Shown here: in pieces, positions 23,152 through 32,342 of the stretch
Position numbering within the stretch: the first letter of the stretch is position 1
Layout: the number at the start of each line of letters is the position of its first letter
NCBI GenBank assembly: GCA_937132065.1
Contig: CAKZNT010000020.1
Span: 1 to 35,247, forward strand
Source: an uncultured Loktanella sp.
Lineage (GTDB): Bacteria; Pseudomonadota; Alphaproteobacteria; Rhodobacterales; Rhodobacteraceae
Reading direction: 5' to 3'
Length of the DNA stretch: 35,247 nt
Position numbers and translations under genes: made by a program
Notes under the pieces: generated by a model
What the model was told of the DNA's origin: nothing
Seen by the model: only the letters and a program-made list of their open reading frames with translations
Databases searched by the model: none

Positions 23152-24468
23152 TTATCGCAGCATTGGAACCTGTGGTTCGCGTTTTCCTGTCGCCGAGAGC
23201 GCAGGCGGTTTTGGCCCCCCTGTTGCCCAATCCAGAAGCTCCACGGTATGCACGATTGGCGTGTCCGTCCCAGAGCCGATCTGCATCATACAGCCGATGT
23301 TCCCCGCAGAAATGATGTCGGGCGTAAGCGCCTCGATGGTCTGCACCTTGCGCGCCTTGAGCTGTTTGGAAATCTCGGGTTGCATCAGGTTATACGTGCC
23401 AGCAGAGCCGCAGCACAGGTGACTGTCTGCGGGCTCCAGCACGGTGAACCCTGCCTTTTTCAGCAGATCCTTGGGGAAGGTTTTGATCTTTTGCCCGTGC
23501 TGCAATGAGCAGGCGGCATGATAGGCGACCTTGATGTTTTTGTCGTCACCAACGGGCATGTCGAGCTTCATCAGCACTTCGGAAATATCCACCGCGATGG
23601 CCGACACCCGTGCGGCGTCTTGGGCAAGGGCGGTGTGTTTGAACATATGTCCGTAGTCTTTGACCGTGGTTCCGCAGCCCGATGTATTGATCACAATTGC
23701 GTCCAGCCCTGCGTCCATTTCGCGGGTCCATGCGTGGATGTTCTTGGCGGCGGTCGCGTGGCTTTCGTCGTCTTTGCCCATGTGATGCGTGAGCGCGCCG
23801 CAGCACCCTTGTCCTTCGGGGATCACCACCTCGGCGCCCAGCCGCGTCAAAAGCCGAATTGTTGCATCGTTGATATCAGTGTTGAGCGCGCGTTGCGCAC
23901 AGCCTGTCATCAGCGCGACCCGCATCTTTTTGTTAGCAACATGGAAGGTCTGCGGATCGTCGTTGCGCGACACGGGCGGGATAACCTTCGGGGCCATTTC
24001 CAGCATTGCGCGCAGCCGTGGGTCAGGCATGAACCGCGCAAAGGGCCGCCCCATTTTTGCGCCAAGCAGAGCGATCCTGAACCGCGTGGGGTAGGGCAGA
24101 ATGCGCGCCAGCACCCAGCGCAATGCCCGATCGGAAAGGGGCCGTTTGTAGGTATCTTCGATGTAGCTGCGCGCTTGGTCGATGAGATGCATGTAGTGAA
24201 CGCCTGACGGGCAGGTCGTCATGCAGGCAAGGCACGACAGGCAGCGATCAATGTGCAGCACTGTTTTGGCGTCAGGCGTGCGCTCGTTTTCAAGCATATC
24301 CTTGATCAGATAAATCCGCCCGCGTGGACTATCGAGTTCATCGCCAAGCACTTGATATGTCGGGCAGGTCGCTGTGCAAAATCCGCAGTGCACACAGGCC
24401 CGCAAGATTTCATTGGCACGCTGTGTGCGCGGATTGCTGAGTTGTTCGGCGGTAAAGTTGGTTTTCAT
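23152..24468 (-). CDS. glcF: Glycolate oxidase iron-sulfur subunit
   Basis: A 438-residue subunit. Two 4Fe-4S clusters near the N-terminus (CVHCGFCTATCP at about 25-36, and CLSCLACMTTCPSG at about 76-89) relay electrons from GlcD toward the quinone pool. Two CCG domains follow (GCCGALTHHMG and later CCGSAG). Length fits GlcF. Start and stop overlap glcE by one base (TAATG at 24466-24470), so the genes are translationally coupled. Confidence 0.96.
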   Translation of the reverse strand: MKTNFTAEQLSNPRTQRANEILRACVHCGFCTATCPTYQVLGDELDSPRGRIYLIKDMLENERTPDAKTVLHIDRCLSCLACMTTCPSGVHYMHLIDQARSYIEDTYKRPLSDRALRWVLARILPYPTRFRIALLGAKMGRPFARFMPDPRLRAMLEMAPKVIPPVSRNDDPQTFHVANKKMRVALMTGCAQRALNTDINDATIRLLTRLGAEVVIPEGQGCCGALTHHMGKDDESHATAAKNIHAWTREMDAGLDAIVINTSGCGTTVKDYGHMFKHTALAQDAARVSAIAVDISEVLMKLDMPVGDDKNIKVAYHAACSLQHGQKIKTFPKDLLKKAGFTVLEPADSHLCCGSAGTYNLMQPEISKQLKARKVQTIEALTPDIISAGNIGCMMQIGSGTDTPIVHTVELLDWATGGPKPPALSATGKREPQVPMLR

Positions 24469-25550
24469 TAGCGCATGATCCCCGTGTTGAGAATGCCGCG
24501 TGGGTCAAAGCGGTTGCGTAGCCCTTGCGAGAGTGCCGCGAGTGGTGCGGGTTCGGGGTGGAATGCGGGCCCGTTTCCCGTGCCCCGTATCAATGTGGCA
24601 TGTCCTGCGGTTGCGCCCATTGCGCCGCGCAGATCGTGTCCTTCGGGGCAAAGCGCCCAGATCAGCCCGCCACCCCAGTCGTATTGCACCGCTGTTGCGC
24701 CAAGGTTTTGCACAAGGCCTGCGGCCTCTGACGGCTTCACGGAAATGCGCCAGACGTCCCCTTTGGCCGCAGCAAAGGCTTGCACGTCACGGATTGCTGT
24801 CCAGTCTGTGTTGGTGTCGCTTCCCTTGCCAAACCCCGCAAGGTGGGTTTGCAGGGCGTCTAACCGATAGGCGACTGACGCCGCGAACCCTTCCAGTCGG
24901 AAGTGCGTTTTTGCTGTGCTTGGGTCATGGGCCACACCCGTCACTTCGTAGGGTGAGCCGAGCCCGGCGGACATTGCCTTGACCGCCTGCGCATCATCCA
25001 GCCCGTCGAGCGTCAGCGTTGTTGTGGTTTCGACCGATGGCAGCACCTTGAGCGAGACCTCGGTGAGCACCCCAAGTGTCCCGTAGGCGCCTGCCATGAG
25101 TTTTACCAGATCGTAGCCTGTCACGTTTTTCATGACCCGCCCGCCGTTTTTGATGATGTTGCCCGCGCCATCGACAAAACGCACGCCAAGCAGAAAGTCC
25201 CGACATGCCCCCACCGAAATCCGCCGTGGACCCGAGACATTTGCCGCGACAACCCCGCCAATTGTCGGTGTTCCTTTTGTCCCAAGCAGGGCGCGGTGAT
25301 CCATCGGTTCAAAGGCGAGCCGTTGGTTGTTTTTGGCCAACAGCGCGTCGATGTCGCCGATGGGCGTGCCCGCCTTTGCCACCAGTGTCAGCGCACCGGG
25401 TTCATAGAGCGTGGTGTCGTTGAGCGCGCTGGTTGACAGCACCTCGCCAGCCTGCGCGCCGATAGGTCGCGTGCCGCCGCCTGTGATGCGTAGCGGCCCG
25501 TTGGCCCCTTGGATTGTGTCGCTAAGTTCGGTTTCCGAGTGCGGTGTCAT
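24468..25550 (-). CDS. glcE: Glycolate oxidase subunit GlcE (FAD-binding)
   Basis: A 360-residue FAD-binding PCMH-type protein. The ITGGGTRPIG segment and GTPTIGGVVAANVSGPRR correspond to the flavin pyrophosphate loop, followed by the conserved GGRVMKNVTGYDLVKLMAG. It is shorter than GlcD and has the GlcE-type C-terminus. It cannot act alone; in E. coli GlcD, E and F are all needed for activity. It follows glcD after 12 bases and overlaps glcF by one. Confidence 0.95.
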   Translation of the reverse strand: MTPHSETELSDTIQGANGPLRITGGGTRPIGAQAGEVLSTSALNDTTLYEPGALTLVAKAGTPIGDIDALLAKNNQRLAFEPMDHRALLGTKGTPTIGGVVAANVSGPRRISVGACRDFLLGVRFVDGAGNIIKNGGRVMKNVTGYDLVKLMAGAYGTLGVLTEVSLKVLPSVETTTTLTLDGLDDAQAVKAMSAGLGSPYEVTGVAHDPSTAKTHFRLEGFAASVAYRLDALQTHLAGFGKGSDTNTDWTAIRDVQAFAAAKGDVWRISVKPSEAAGLVQNLGATAVQYDWGGGLIWALCPEGHDLRGAMGATAGHATLIRGTGNGPAFHPEPAPLAALSQGLRNRFDPRGILNTGIMR

Positions 25551-25562
25551 GTGTCGTTTTCC

Positions 25563-26996
25563 TTAGGCTACGCGGCGCGTGGCAGTGGCATCGAGCGGAA
25601 ACACCTTTGCGGGGTTTAGCAACCATTTCGGGTCAAAGACGTCTTTGACCGCCATCTGGGCCGCAAGGTCGTCTGCGCTGTATTGCACGTGCATCAGGTC
25701 CCGTTTCTCGATCCCGACTCCGTGTTCGCCTGTCAGGCAGCCCCCGACCTCGACGCAAAGTTTGAGGATATCGGCCCCGAGTGCCTCGCAAAGCTCCAAG
25801 TCCCCTTCCTTGTTGGCGTCAAATAGGATCAGCGGGTGCATGTTCCCGTCACCCGCGTGAAACACGTTGCCCACGTCCAGTCCGTAGTCCTTGGACATTT
25901 CGCCAATCCGTTTCAGCACAAAGGGCAGGGCCGATACGGGGATCGTTCCGTCAAGGCACATGTAATCGTTGATTTGCCCCATTGCCCCGAACGCCGATTT
26001 GCGCCCCAGCCAGATCCGTCCAGCCTCGTCCGCATCGCGGGCTTCGCGCAGTTCAACGGGGTTATGTTTGCGCGCGATGTCCATGATCAGCGCAAGTTGC
26101 GCGTCGATTTCGGCGTCTGATCCTTCGACCTCGACAATCAGCAGCGCCTCGCACATCGGATAGCCTGCATGCGCGAAGTTCTCGGTGGCTTCGATGCAGG
26201 GGCGGTCCATGAATTCGATTGCAACCGGCAGCACCCCTGCCTGGATAATGTCGGTGACGACTTGCCCCGCCACTTCGGAGTTGTCGTAGCCCATCAGCAC
26301 GGGTCGCGCCCCTTCGGGTTTGTGCAAAATCCGCAAGGTCGCTTCGGTTACGACCCCGAGTTGCCCCTCTGATCCGCAGATCACCCCGAGCAGGTCAAGC
26401 CCGCCTGCGTCCAGATGCCCGCCCCCGATTTCAACGATTGTGCCATCCATCATGACCATCGTGACCCCCATCAGGTTGTTGGTCGTCACCCCGTATTTGA
26501 GGCAGTGCGCCCCGCCCGAGTTCATGGCGATATTGCCCGCAATCGCGCAGGCCAGCTGGCTTGACGGATCAGGCGCGTAAAAGAAGTCGTTTGCCTCGAC
26601 CGCCCCTGTGACTGACAGGTTGGTGCGCCCTGTTTGCACGCGGATGTAGCGGTCGTCGTAGTTGGTCTCGAGGACGCTGTTCATTTTCGCAACCCCGAGG
26701 ATGACGCTATCGGCGGTGGGCAATGCCCCTCCCGCGAGCGACGTGCCCGCGCCCCGTGGCACGACAGGCACGCCCATCTCATAGCAGATTGCCAAGACCG
26801 CAGCGACCTCTGCCGTATTGGCAGGCAGCACCGCGCAAAGCGGAGGGCAGCGGTATGCGGTGAGCCCGTCACATTCATAGGCCCGCGTTTCGGAGATGTC
26901 CGAGATCACAGAGGTTTGTGGCAGCACCTTGCGCAACCGCGCGACGATTGCATCCTTGCGCGTAAGCACGCTGGCATCGGGGACGGGCATTTCCAT
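25563..26996 (-). CDS. glcD: Glycolate oxidase subunit GlcD (FAD-linked catalytic subunit)
   Basis: I start at the ATG at 26996 (MEMPVPDASVLTRKDA), 477 residues, because AAAGGAG lies eight bases before it; the longer frame would start within the operator region. The PCMH flavin domain has VVPRGAGTSLAGGALP and IAGNIAMNSGGAHCLKYGVTTNN; the C-terminal cap has GDGNMHPLI and the GGCLTGEHGVGIEKRD motif of the D-lactate/glycolate dehydrogenase family. It oxidises glycolate to glyoxylate. It is the first gene of glcDEF; a promoter with an FCD-type operator lies upstream. Confidence 0.97.
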   Translation of the reverse strand: MEMPVPDASVLTRKDAIVARLRKVLPQTSVISDISETRAYECDGLTAYRCPPLCAVLPANTAEVAAVLAICYEMGVPVVPRGAGTSLAGGALPTADSVILGVAKMNSVLETNYDDRYIRVQTGRTNLSVTGAVEANDFFYAPDPSSQLACAIAGNIAMNSGGAHCLKYGVTTNNLMGVTMVMMDGTIVEIGGGHLDAGGLDLLGVICGSEGQLGVVTEATLRILHKPEGARPVLMGYDNSEVAGQVVTDIIQAGVLPVAIEFMDRPCIEATENFAHAGYPMCEALLIVEVEGSDAEIDAQLALIMDIARKHNPVELREARDADEAGRIWLGRKSAFGAMGQINDYMCLDGTIPVSALPFVLKRIGEMSKDYGLDVGNVFHAGDGNMHPLILFDANKEGDLELCEALGADILKLCVEVGGCLTGEHGVGIEKRDLMHVQYSADDLAAQMAVKDVFDPKWLLNPAKVFPLDATATRRVA

Positions 26997-27017
26997 GGTC
27001 GCTGCTCCTTTGGTCGT

Positions 27018-27054
27018 TTGGTAATATAATATGACCAATTTTTGCAGATAGCAA
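27018..27054 (-). promoter_or_regulatory. Promoter and operator of the glcDEF operon
   Basis: On the minus strand TTGCTA (-35, 27049-27054) and TATTAT (-10, 27026-27031) are 17 bp apart. The -10 lies inside TTGGT-N11-ACCAA (27018-27038), the same palindrome, with the same spacing and the same placement of the -10, as in the GntR/FCD gene promoter at 9783-9803. An extra TTGGT half-site lies at 27010-27014, next to the ribosome site. Confidence 0.72.
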
Positions 27055-27082
27055 TAATCAATCACCCTCGCTAGGGTATCGC

Positions 27083-27469
27083 ATGGCTTATGTTGATCCC
27101 ATTTCGATTGCCCGCCGTGCTGTGGCTTCGCTCCTTTTGGTCATGTTTGCGGGGGCTGCGGCCGCCGATCCGCCGCTTGTCACGGCTGTGACCCTGACCC
27201 AAGCCCCATCTGGCCAGTGGCGATTTGACGTCACCGTGACCCATCCCGATAGCGGCTGGGATCATTATGCTGACGGCTGGAGGATCGAGGACGCAAGTGG
27301 CAACCAGTTGGGCCTGCGCACGCTTGCCCACCCTCATGTGGATGAGCAGCCCTTCACCCGTTCCCTTGCTGGTGTCGCTATTCCTGACGATATCGCGCAG
27401 GTCTATGCGCGCGCCCGCTGCAACATTGACGGCTGGTCGGACGCTGTGTTTCAGGTCACCCTGAAGTAG
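27083..27469 (+). CDS. Exported protein of unknown function, conserved HPHVDEQPF-type
   Basis: A 128-residue protein with a long signal peptide (hydrophobic core ASLLLVMFAGAAA, cut near AAA-DPP). The mature part alternates short hydrophobic and polar segments as in a small beta sandwich. It carries HYADGW and AHPHVDEQPFTRSL; I recall this pattern in small exported proteins of several proteobacteria whose function is not known. The clustered His/Asp/Glu residues could bind a metal (speculation). It is divergent from glcD, with starts 86 bp apart, so the glc operator lies in its promoter region too. Confidence 0.8.
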   Translation: MAYVDPISIARRAVASLLLVMFAGAAAADPPLVTAVTLTQAPSGQWRFDVTVTHPDSGWDHYADGWRIEDASGNQLGLRTLAHPHVDEQPFTRSLAGVAIPDDIAQVYARARCNIDGWSDAVFQVTLK

Positions 27470-27477
27470 GATGGGTT

Positions 27478-29553
27478 TTAACCCATGCGCCGTCCTTCGC
27501 GTAGCCATGCTCCGATCGTGAGTATCCCTGCCAGTAGCAGCAATGCCCATGCTGGCAGCAGTGGCTTGACGCTAATATCTGCGGTCTCATAGGCGCCCCG
27601 TGGCGTGATCCCGATCCAGCCCCGTCCTGCTGCGGGTCGGCCCGCCCGCACGCTGCGAACGCTCAAGGCGCCGTCATCAATTGCCAGAATGCCACCCCGA
27701 GTGCTTGCCACGATGGGCTGCATCACGTCGCTGGTCGCAATCGTTTGTTCAAACTCGCGCGGCGCGGCTGGTCCCAGTGCGATGACCGTTTCTACCGTGC
27801 CTTCCCGCAAGCGATAAAGCCCGAGCGCTGGCGCTTTCCAAAGTGTTTCGAACCGACCGGGGCTGACTTCCTCAAGCGGGAGCGTCACCTCTGTTCCATC
27901 GGGTTGCACCACAGTGACCTCGCCGATTTCGGTCTCGAGGCTGCGGCGGATGATCCGCATCGTCAGTCCGGTCGCCTCGGCCCATAGCGCCTCTTCCTCC
28001 AGTTCGGGTTCTTTCATCATCCAATGGGCAAGCCGGCGCAGCAGTTCCAGCTGCGGCCCCCCCCCTTCAAAGCCCCGATCCCAGAGCCAGCTCTGGTCTG
28101 ATGCCATCAGCGCAACCCGTCCTTCTCCGATCCTGTCCAGCGTCAAGAGCGGGCGATCGTCCAGTCCCGACATCACGGTTTGCGCGCCTTCGGGCACAAG
28201 CACATCGACCAGTCGCAACCAGCGTCCCCAAGCAGGCCCGTCCCCTTGCGCATTTGGCCAAAGGTCTTCAAGTCCCTGCGTCACGGGGTGTCTATCACCC
28301 AGATCGGTGACCTGCGGCGTGAACCCTTCTTCAAAGACCCGCGCCGTGGGTGCGCCAGGCAAGATCTGCCCAAGCGGCGAGCGATAGATGCTTTCCGCGC
28401 TGCCATATTCCGGCCCCGAGGAGATCAGCACAGCGCCCCCTTCGTTCACGTAGTTGCGGATGTTGTCGAGGTATTCCGCAGGCAGGATGCCCCGACGCCG
28501 ATACCTGTCAAAGATGATCAGATCGAAATCGGTGATTTTCTCAAGGAACAGCTCGCGGGTCGGAAATGCGATGAGCGACAATTCGTCAACGGGCACGCCA
28601 TCCTGCTTCTCGGGGGGGCGTAAAATGGTGAAGTGCACAAGGTCAACCGCCGCGTCGGACTTAAGCAGGTTGCGCCATGTGCGTTCGCCCGCGTGCGGCT
28701 CGCCCGAGACCAGCAACACCCGCAGCCTGTCGCGCACGCCGTTGATCTGCACGACTGCTTCGTTGTTGCGATCGGTCAACTCCCCATCGGCCACGGGGGT
28801 CGCAAACTGCACCACGTTCATGCCGCCGTGCGGCAGATCAAGCGGCAGTTCGATGGTTTGCCCGACAGGCACTTGGAACATGAGCGGCGCGTCGCCATCC
28901 ACCGAGATCGAGAGCGGCACAACCGCGCTTTCTTGAGGGGCCGCCCCTTGATCTTCGATCCGCAGGGTCAGCGTCACCGTTTCCCCGAGGATCGCAAAGG
29001 CGGGCGCATTTGACACCACAAGCCGCCTGTCCCAGTCGCTATCATGCCCCGTTAGCAGCGTGTGCATCGGCGCGGGCAGCGTGGGCATCCGCGCGGCGTC
29101 ATGCACCTGTCCGTCCGTAATCGCGACAATCCCTGCGATGCGGGCTTGTGGCTCTTCTGCCAGCGCTTCAGCGAGCGCGGACATCAACTGTGTGCCGCCG
29201 TCATCTTGGGCGTCTGTCATCGTGACGACCCGTAGTTCGGTGTTTGGCAAACGGCTGATTTCGCCAGCCAGCATGTCGAGTGCCGTGCTTGATTGGCCGG
29301 GTCTGTCGCTGATCATCTGGCTTGCGGTTTCATCCACCACGGCGATCACGATGTCAGACAGCGGGGCGCGGTCTTCGCGTTGCACGGACGGGTTCGCAAT
29401 CGCGCAGAGGATCGCCAGCCCCGCCAGCGCCCGCAGCCACCAGCCGCTTAACCTGCGCCAGATGGCGAGGCCGATTAACACGATACCAGCCGCAGCCAGA
29501 CCATAGAGCGCCATCAGCGGGACGAGCGGGTCAAGGATCAGTGTTTCGGTCAT
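27478..29553 (-). CDS. Large membrane protein with vWA-like and glutamine-amidotransferase-like regions
   Basis: I start at the ATG at 29553 (MTETLILDPLVPLMA), 691 residues, one base after the stop of the upstream gene. Two N-terminal transmembrane segments (about 10-32 and 38-55) and one at the C-terminus (ALLLLAGILTIGAW) bracket a large periplasmic part. It begins with a vWA-like strand DIVIAVVDETASQ (Asp74, metal site reading D-E-T-A-S). The middle region (LIIFDRYRRRGILPAEYLDN, GAVLISSGPEYG) resembles the glutamine-amidotransferase-like fold of this family, without a clear catalytic cysteine. It is the last gene of the MoxR operon. Its role is unknown. Confidence 0.85.
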   Translation of the reverse strand: MTETLILDPLVPLMALYGLAAAGIVLIGLAIWRRLSGWWLRALAGLAILCAIANPSVQREDRAPLSDIVIAVVDETASQMISDRPGQSSTALDMLAGEISRLPNTELRVVTMTDAQDDGGTQLMSALAEALAEEPQARIAGIVAITDGQVHDAARMPTLPAPMHTLLTGHDSDWDRRLVVSNAPAFAILGETVTLTLRIEDQGAAPQESAVVPLSISVDGDAPLMFQVPVGQTIELPLDLPHGGMNVVQFATPVADGELTDRNNEAVVQINGVRDRLRVLLVSGEPHAGERTWRNLLKSDAAVDLVHFTILRPPEKQDGVPVDELSLIAFPTRELFLEKITDFDLIIFDRYRRRGILPAEYLDNIRNYVNEGGAVLISSGPEYGSAESIYRSPLGQILPGAPTARVFEEGFTPQVTDLGDRHPVTQGLEDLWPNAQGDGPAWGRWLRLVDVLVPEGAQTVMSGLDDRPLLTLDRIGEGRVALMASDQSWLWDRGFEGGGPQLELLRRLAHWMMKEPELEEEALWAEATGLTMRIIRRSLETEIGEVTVVQPDGTEVTLPLEEVSPGRFETLWKAPALGLYRLREGTVETVIALGPAAPREFEQTIATSDVMQPIVASTRGGILAIDDGALSVRSVRAGRPAAGRGWIGITPRGAYETADISVKPLLPAWALLLLAGILTIGAWLREGRRMG

Positions 29554-29554
29554 T

Positions 29555-32311
29555 TTATTGCCCCAACCGGTCAAGCAATGCAGGCACATGCACCTGATCG
29601 GATTTGTAGTTGCCTGTCAGCACATGCATGATCAGGTTGACCCCGAAGCGCAGCGCATATTCCCGCTGCTTTTCCCCCGCAGTGCCCCGCCCGACAGGGA
29701 ACAACCTGTCGCCATTGCGATCAATCGCCCAAGCCCGTGCCCAGTCGTTGCCTCCGATCACAATCGGCGTCACCCCGTCATTGAGATTGCGAAACGGCAT
29801 CCCGTCAGCAAGCTCTGCATCAACGGGCGCGGCCTCGACCCAGATATCGCGGCTGTTGTAGCGTCCGGGAAAATCTTGCAGCAGATAGAAGGTCCGCGTC
29901 AGCACGTGGTCTTGCGGGATCGGTTCAATCGCGGGGATGTCGAGCCCGCGCGCAATTGCTTGCAACTTGCGCCCTTCGGGGCTTCCCGAGCCAAAGCTGG
30001 CTTGATCCGCGTCGCGGGTATCAAACAGGATCATTCCGCCCCCATGCAGGTAGCGGTTCAGCTTGCTATAGGCCGTGCGGCTAGGCAGTGGTTGATCAGG
30101 TGTCACGGGCCAGTAGAGAAACGGAAAGAACGCAAGTTCGTCGGTGTCGAGGTTCACGCCTGTCGGGGCTGCGGGTTCAATTGAGGTCCGCTGAAACAGG
30201 GTCCGGGACAGGCCGCGCAAGCCCGCGGCGGCAATGTCGTCGGTCGTCTTGTCACCTGTCAGGACATGGGCCAGCACCACGTTGGCGGTCGCGGCAATGG
30301 CTGCCTCGTCACTTGTTTGCGCCTGCGCATCTGGTGCAAACAACAAGAGCGCCAGCAAGGCGGCGGTAACGTCTGCGCGCGGCCCGCGCAAGCGCCCTCC
30401 AACCAGCAAAGAGGCGATGATATCGAGCATGAGCAGCCCCATCGCAGCCACGAGAAGCCAGCCCTTAATCACGGTTTGCCCGATAGTACCCAAGCCCTCG
30501 ATTGTGATCCGGGCGGGCCATGCCGCGACAGAAAGCAGGCTGTCTTGCGTCATAACGTTCACCGCGATTTGCTGATCGGGGCCGTTATAGAGGCCGGGTT
30601 GCAAGTCTGGCCCCGCCACAGGATCAGCGAGCAAAGCGCCATCAATGCCAGCAAGGGCGCCGCCGCCTTGTAGCCGTCCGAACCCGTCAAGAACCGTGCT
30701 CGCAAGCCATGTTGTTCCCTCCAGGATTGCCGCATCGGTGGTCGCGGGTCGCGTTGACACAGCGAGCCGCTCAAGCATCTGCACAAATAGGCCCGAGAGC
30801 GGCAGGGTTGTCCATTCGGCGTTTGCGGTGACATGCACCAGCACGATTTGCCCCTGTCCCGTTTGCTTGCGTGTGACCAGCGGCGTGCCATCGGCCAGCT
30901 GCGCAATTACGCGCGCGGCAAGGGTTGGATCGGGCTGCGCCATGACTTGCGAGGTGACAGTCACATCGTCCGGTATCGAGAGCCCGAAAAAGGGAGACCC
31001 TTCTTCAAATGGCGCAAGCGCCTTGGGCTCGCCCCAACTCATCGCGCCGCCAACGGTGCGTCCGCCTGCGCGCAATCTGACAGGCAAAAGCGGGTCTTCG
31101 CCCGTGCGCCCCAAGTCGGACGCCGCAAGCCGTGGCCCTGCAAAGCGCAGCAAAAGACCGCCGTTCTCGACCCATTTGAAAACGCCCGTCACTTCGGTGC
31201 TTGCAAGCTGGTCGACATCGGCCAGAACGATGACATCGGGATTGGCCAGCAGCACATCTTCAAGCGTGCCGTCGATCAGGTCCGCAGTCGGGGCAAGCGC
31301 CTCGCGCAGGTAGTGCAACGGCGACAGCAGGTTGAGCCCTTCGCGGTCACCGCCCCCTGCAATAAGCGCCACTTCGCGCCGCTTGAGGGCATCGTCGGTC
31401 AGGCTGATGGCAGCGGCCGAGCGTTGGCCCGTGATCTCGAACCGTGTCACGCGGTTGCGCAGCTCGGGCGGCAGGATCAGCGAGGTTTCGGCCATGGCCT
31501 CGCCTGCCGCGAAGTCCAGATCAACAGTCTGCAATTGCCGCTCGACGCCAGCGGGATCAAGCCCGATTGCGGTGACAGGCACAGTTGTGGCCGCCCCGAT
31601 GGGGGTGCGCACCGCAGAGACTACAATCGCGCCCTCTTCATAGCGCGGCGGTCGCAGGCCGAATGTCGGGCGCGGCGATTGGAACACGGTCACGGGTCCA
31701 CGGTCTTCAAAAGCGGCCAACAAGGCGCTGCGCCCGTCCCAGTCGATCCCGTCCGACATCCAGTAGGTTTCGAACGGTGCGGTTTGCGCCGTGATCCAGT
31801 CAGTCGCGCCTTGGTCGGGTTGCCAAGGCTGGGGTTGCAGGTTCGCGAGCCTGTTTTGCCAATCGCTTGGCGCAGAGAACGGTAAATCACCGACCGGAAG
31901 GGCCGCGAGGTTCACGACAGCGACGCGCCGCCCGTTCGCGGCCGCTTCGCTTAATAGCCCGTCAACGCGGTCCATTTGTGCCGTCCAGCTTGGCGCGCCT
32001 GCCCATGAGCCGTCGAGTGCGATGACAAGATCGCCCGTTCCACCACGGCTTTCGGTTGGGTTCAGGACCGGCCCTGCAAAGCCGATGATGAGCGCGGCCA
32101 CTGCGGCGAGCCGTAGAAGTAGCAGCCACCACGGGGTGCGGTCCGATTGGCTTTCGCTGTCGGTCAGCCCCAAAAGGAGCGCGACACCTGGAAACCTGCG
32201 CTTGATCGGTGCGGGGGGCACGGCGCGTAGCAACAGCCACAGAATTGGCAGCACGATCAGCCCCAGCAGCAGGAACGGGGCGGTAAATCCGAGAGGACCA
32301 AGCGACCACAT
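29555..32311 (-). CDS. BatA-type / DUF4159 membrane protein
   Basis: A 918-residue protein. The N-terminus is a BatA-like domain with two transmembrane segments (about 8-29 and 62-82) around the conserved RRFPGVALLLGL. A vWA-like region starts at DLVIALDGSWAGA (Asp100); its metal site reads D-G-S-W-A, so the last serine of D-x-S-x-S is lost. A central transmembrane pair lies near residues 615-665. The C-terminal 200 residues match DUF4159 (FPFLYWPVTPDQPLPS, YLHGGGMILFDTRDAD). It is 31 bases after the DUF58 gene and one base before the next. It probably acts in envelope assembly or stress with MoxR. Confidence 0.88.
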   Translation of the reverse strand: MWSLGPLGFTAPFLLLGLIVLPILWLLLRAVPPAPIKRRFPGVALLLGLTDSESQSDRTPWWLLLLRLAAVAALIIGFAGPVLNPTESRGGTGDLVIALDGSWAGAPSWTAQMDRVDGLLSEAAANGRRVAVVNLAALPVGDLPFSAPSDWQNRLANLQPQPWQPDQGATDWITAQTAPFETYWMSDGIDWDGRSALLAAFEDRGPVTVFQSPRPTFGLRPPRYEEGAIVVSAVRTPIGAATTVPVTAIGLDPAGVERQLQTVDLDFAAGEAMAETSLILPPELRNRVTRFEITGQRSAAAISLTDDALKRREVALIAGGGDREGLNLLSPLHYLREALAPTADLIDGTLEDVLLANPDVIVLADVDQLASTEVTGVFKWVENGGLLLRFAGPRLAASDLGRTGEDPLLPVRLRAGGRTVGGAMSWGEPKALAPFEEGSPFFGLSIPDDVTVTSQVMAQPDPTLAARVIAQLADGTPLVTRKQTGQGQIVLVHVTANAEWTTLPLSGLFVQMLERLAVSTRPATTDAAILEGTTWLASTVLDGFGRLQGGGALAGIDGALLADPVAGPDLQPGLYNGPDQQIAVNVMTQDSLLSVAAWPARITIEGLGTIGQTVIKGWLLVAAMGLLMLDIIASLLVGGRLRGPRADVTAALLALLLFAPDAQAQTSDEAAIAATANVVLAHVLTGDKTTDDIAAAGLRGLSRTLFQRTSIEPAAPTGVNLDTDELAFFPFLYWPVTPDQPLPSRTAYSKLNRYLHGGGMILFDTRDADQASFGSGSPEGRKLQAIARGLDIPAIEPIPQDHVLTRTFYLLQDFPGRYNSRDIWVEAAPVDAELADGMPFRNLNDGVTPIVIGGNDWARAWAIDRNGDRLFPVGRGTAGEKQREYALRFGVNLIMHVLTGNYKSDQVHVPALLDRLGQ

Positions 32312-32342
32312 TAGCGGGTCGCCTGCGATGATGATTGCTGGG

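Noticed and set aside
26997..27065. Longer GlcD start
   Set aside because: It would begin inside the promoter/operator and has no ribosome site, while 26996 has AAAGGAG at good spacing.
28048..28070. Poly-C run as a phase-variation tract in the large membrane protein gene
   Set aside because: Only about seven C in a row, and the frame stays open through it with a plausible protein; too short to call a contingency locus.
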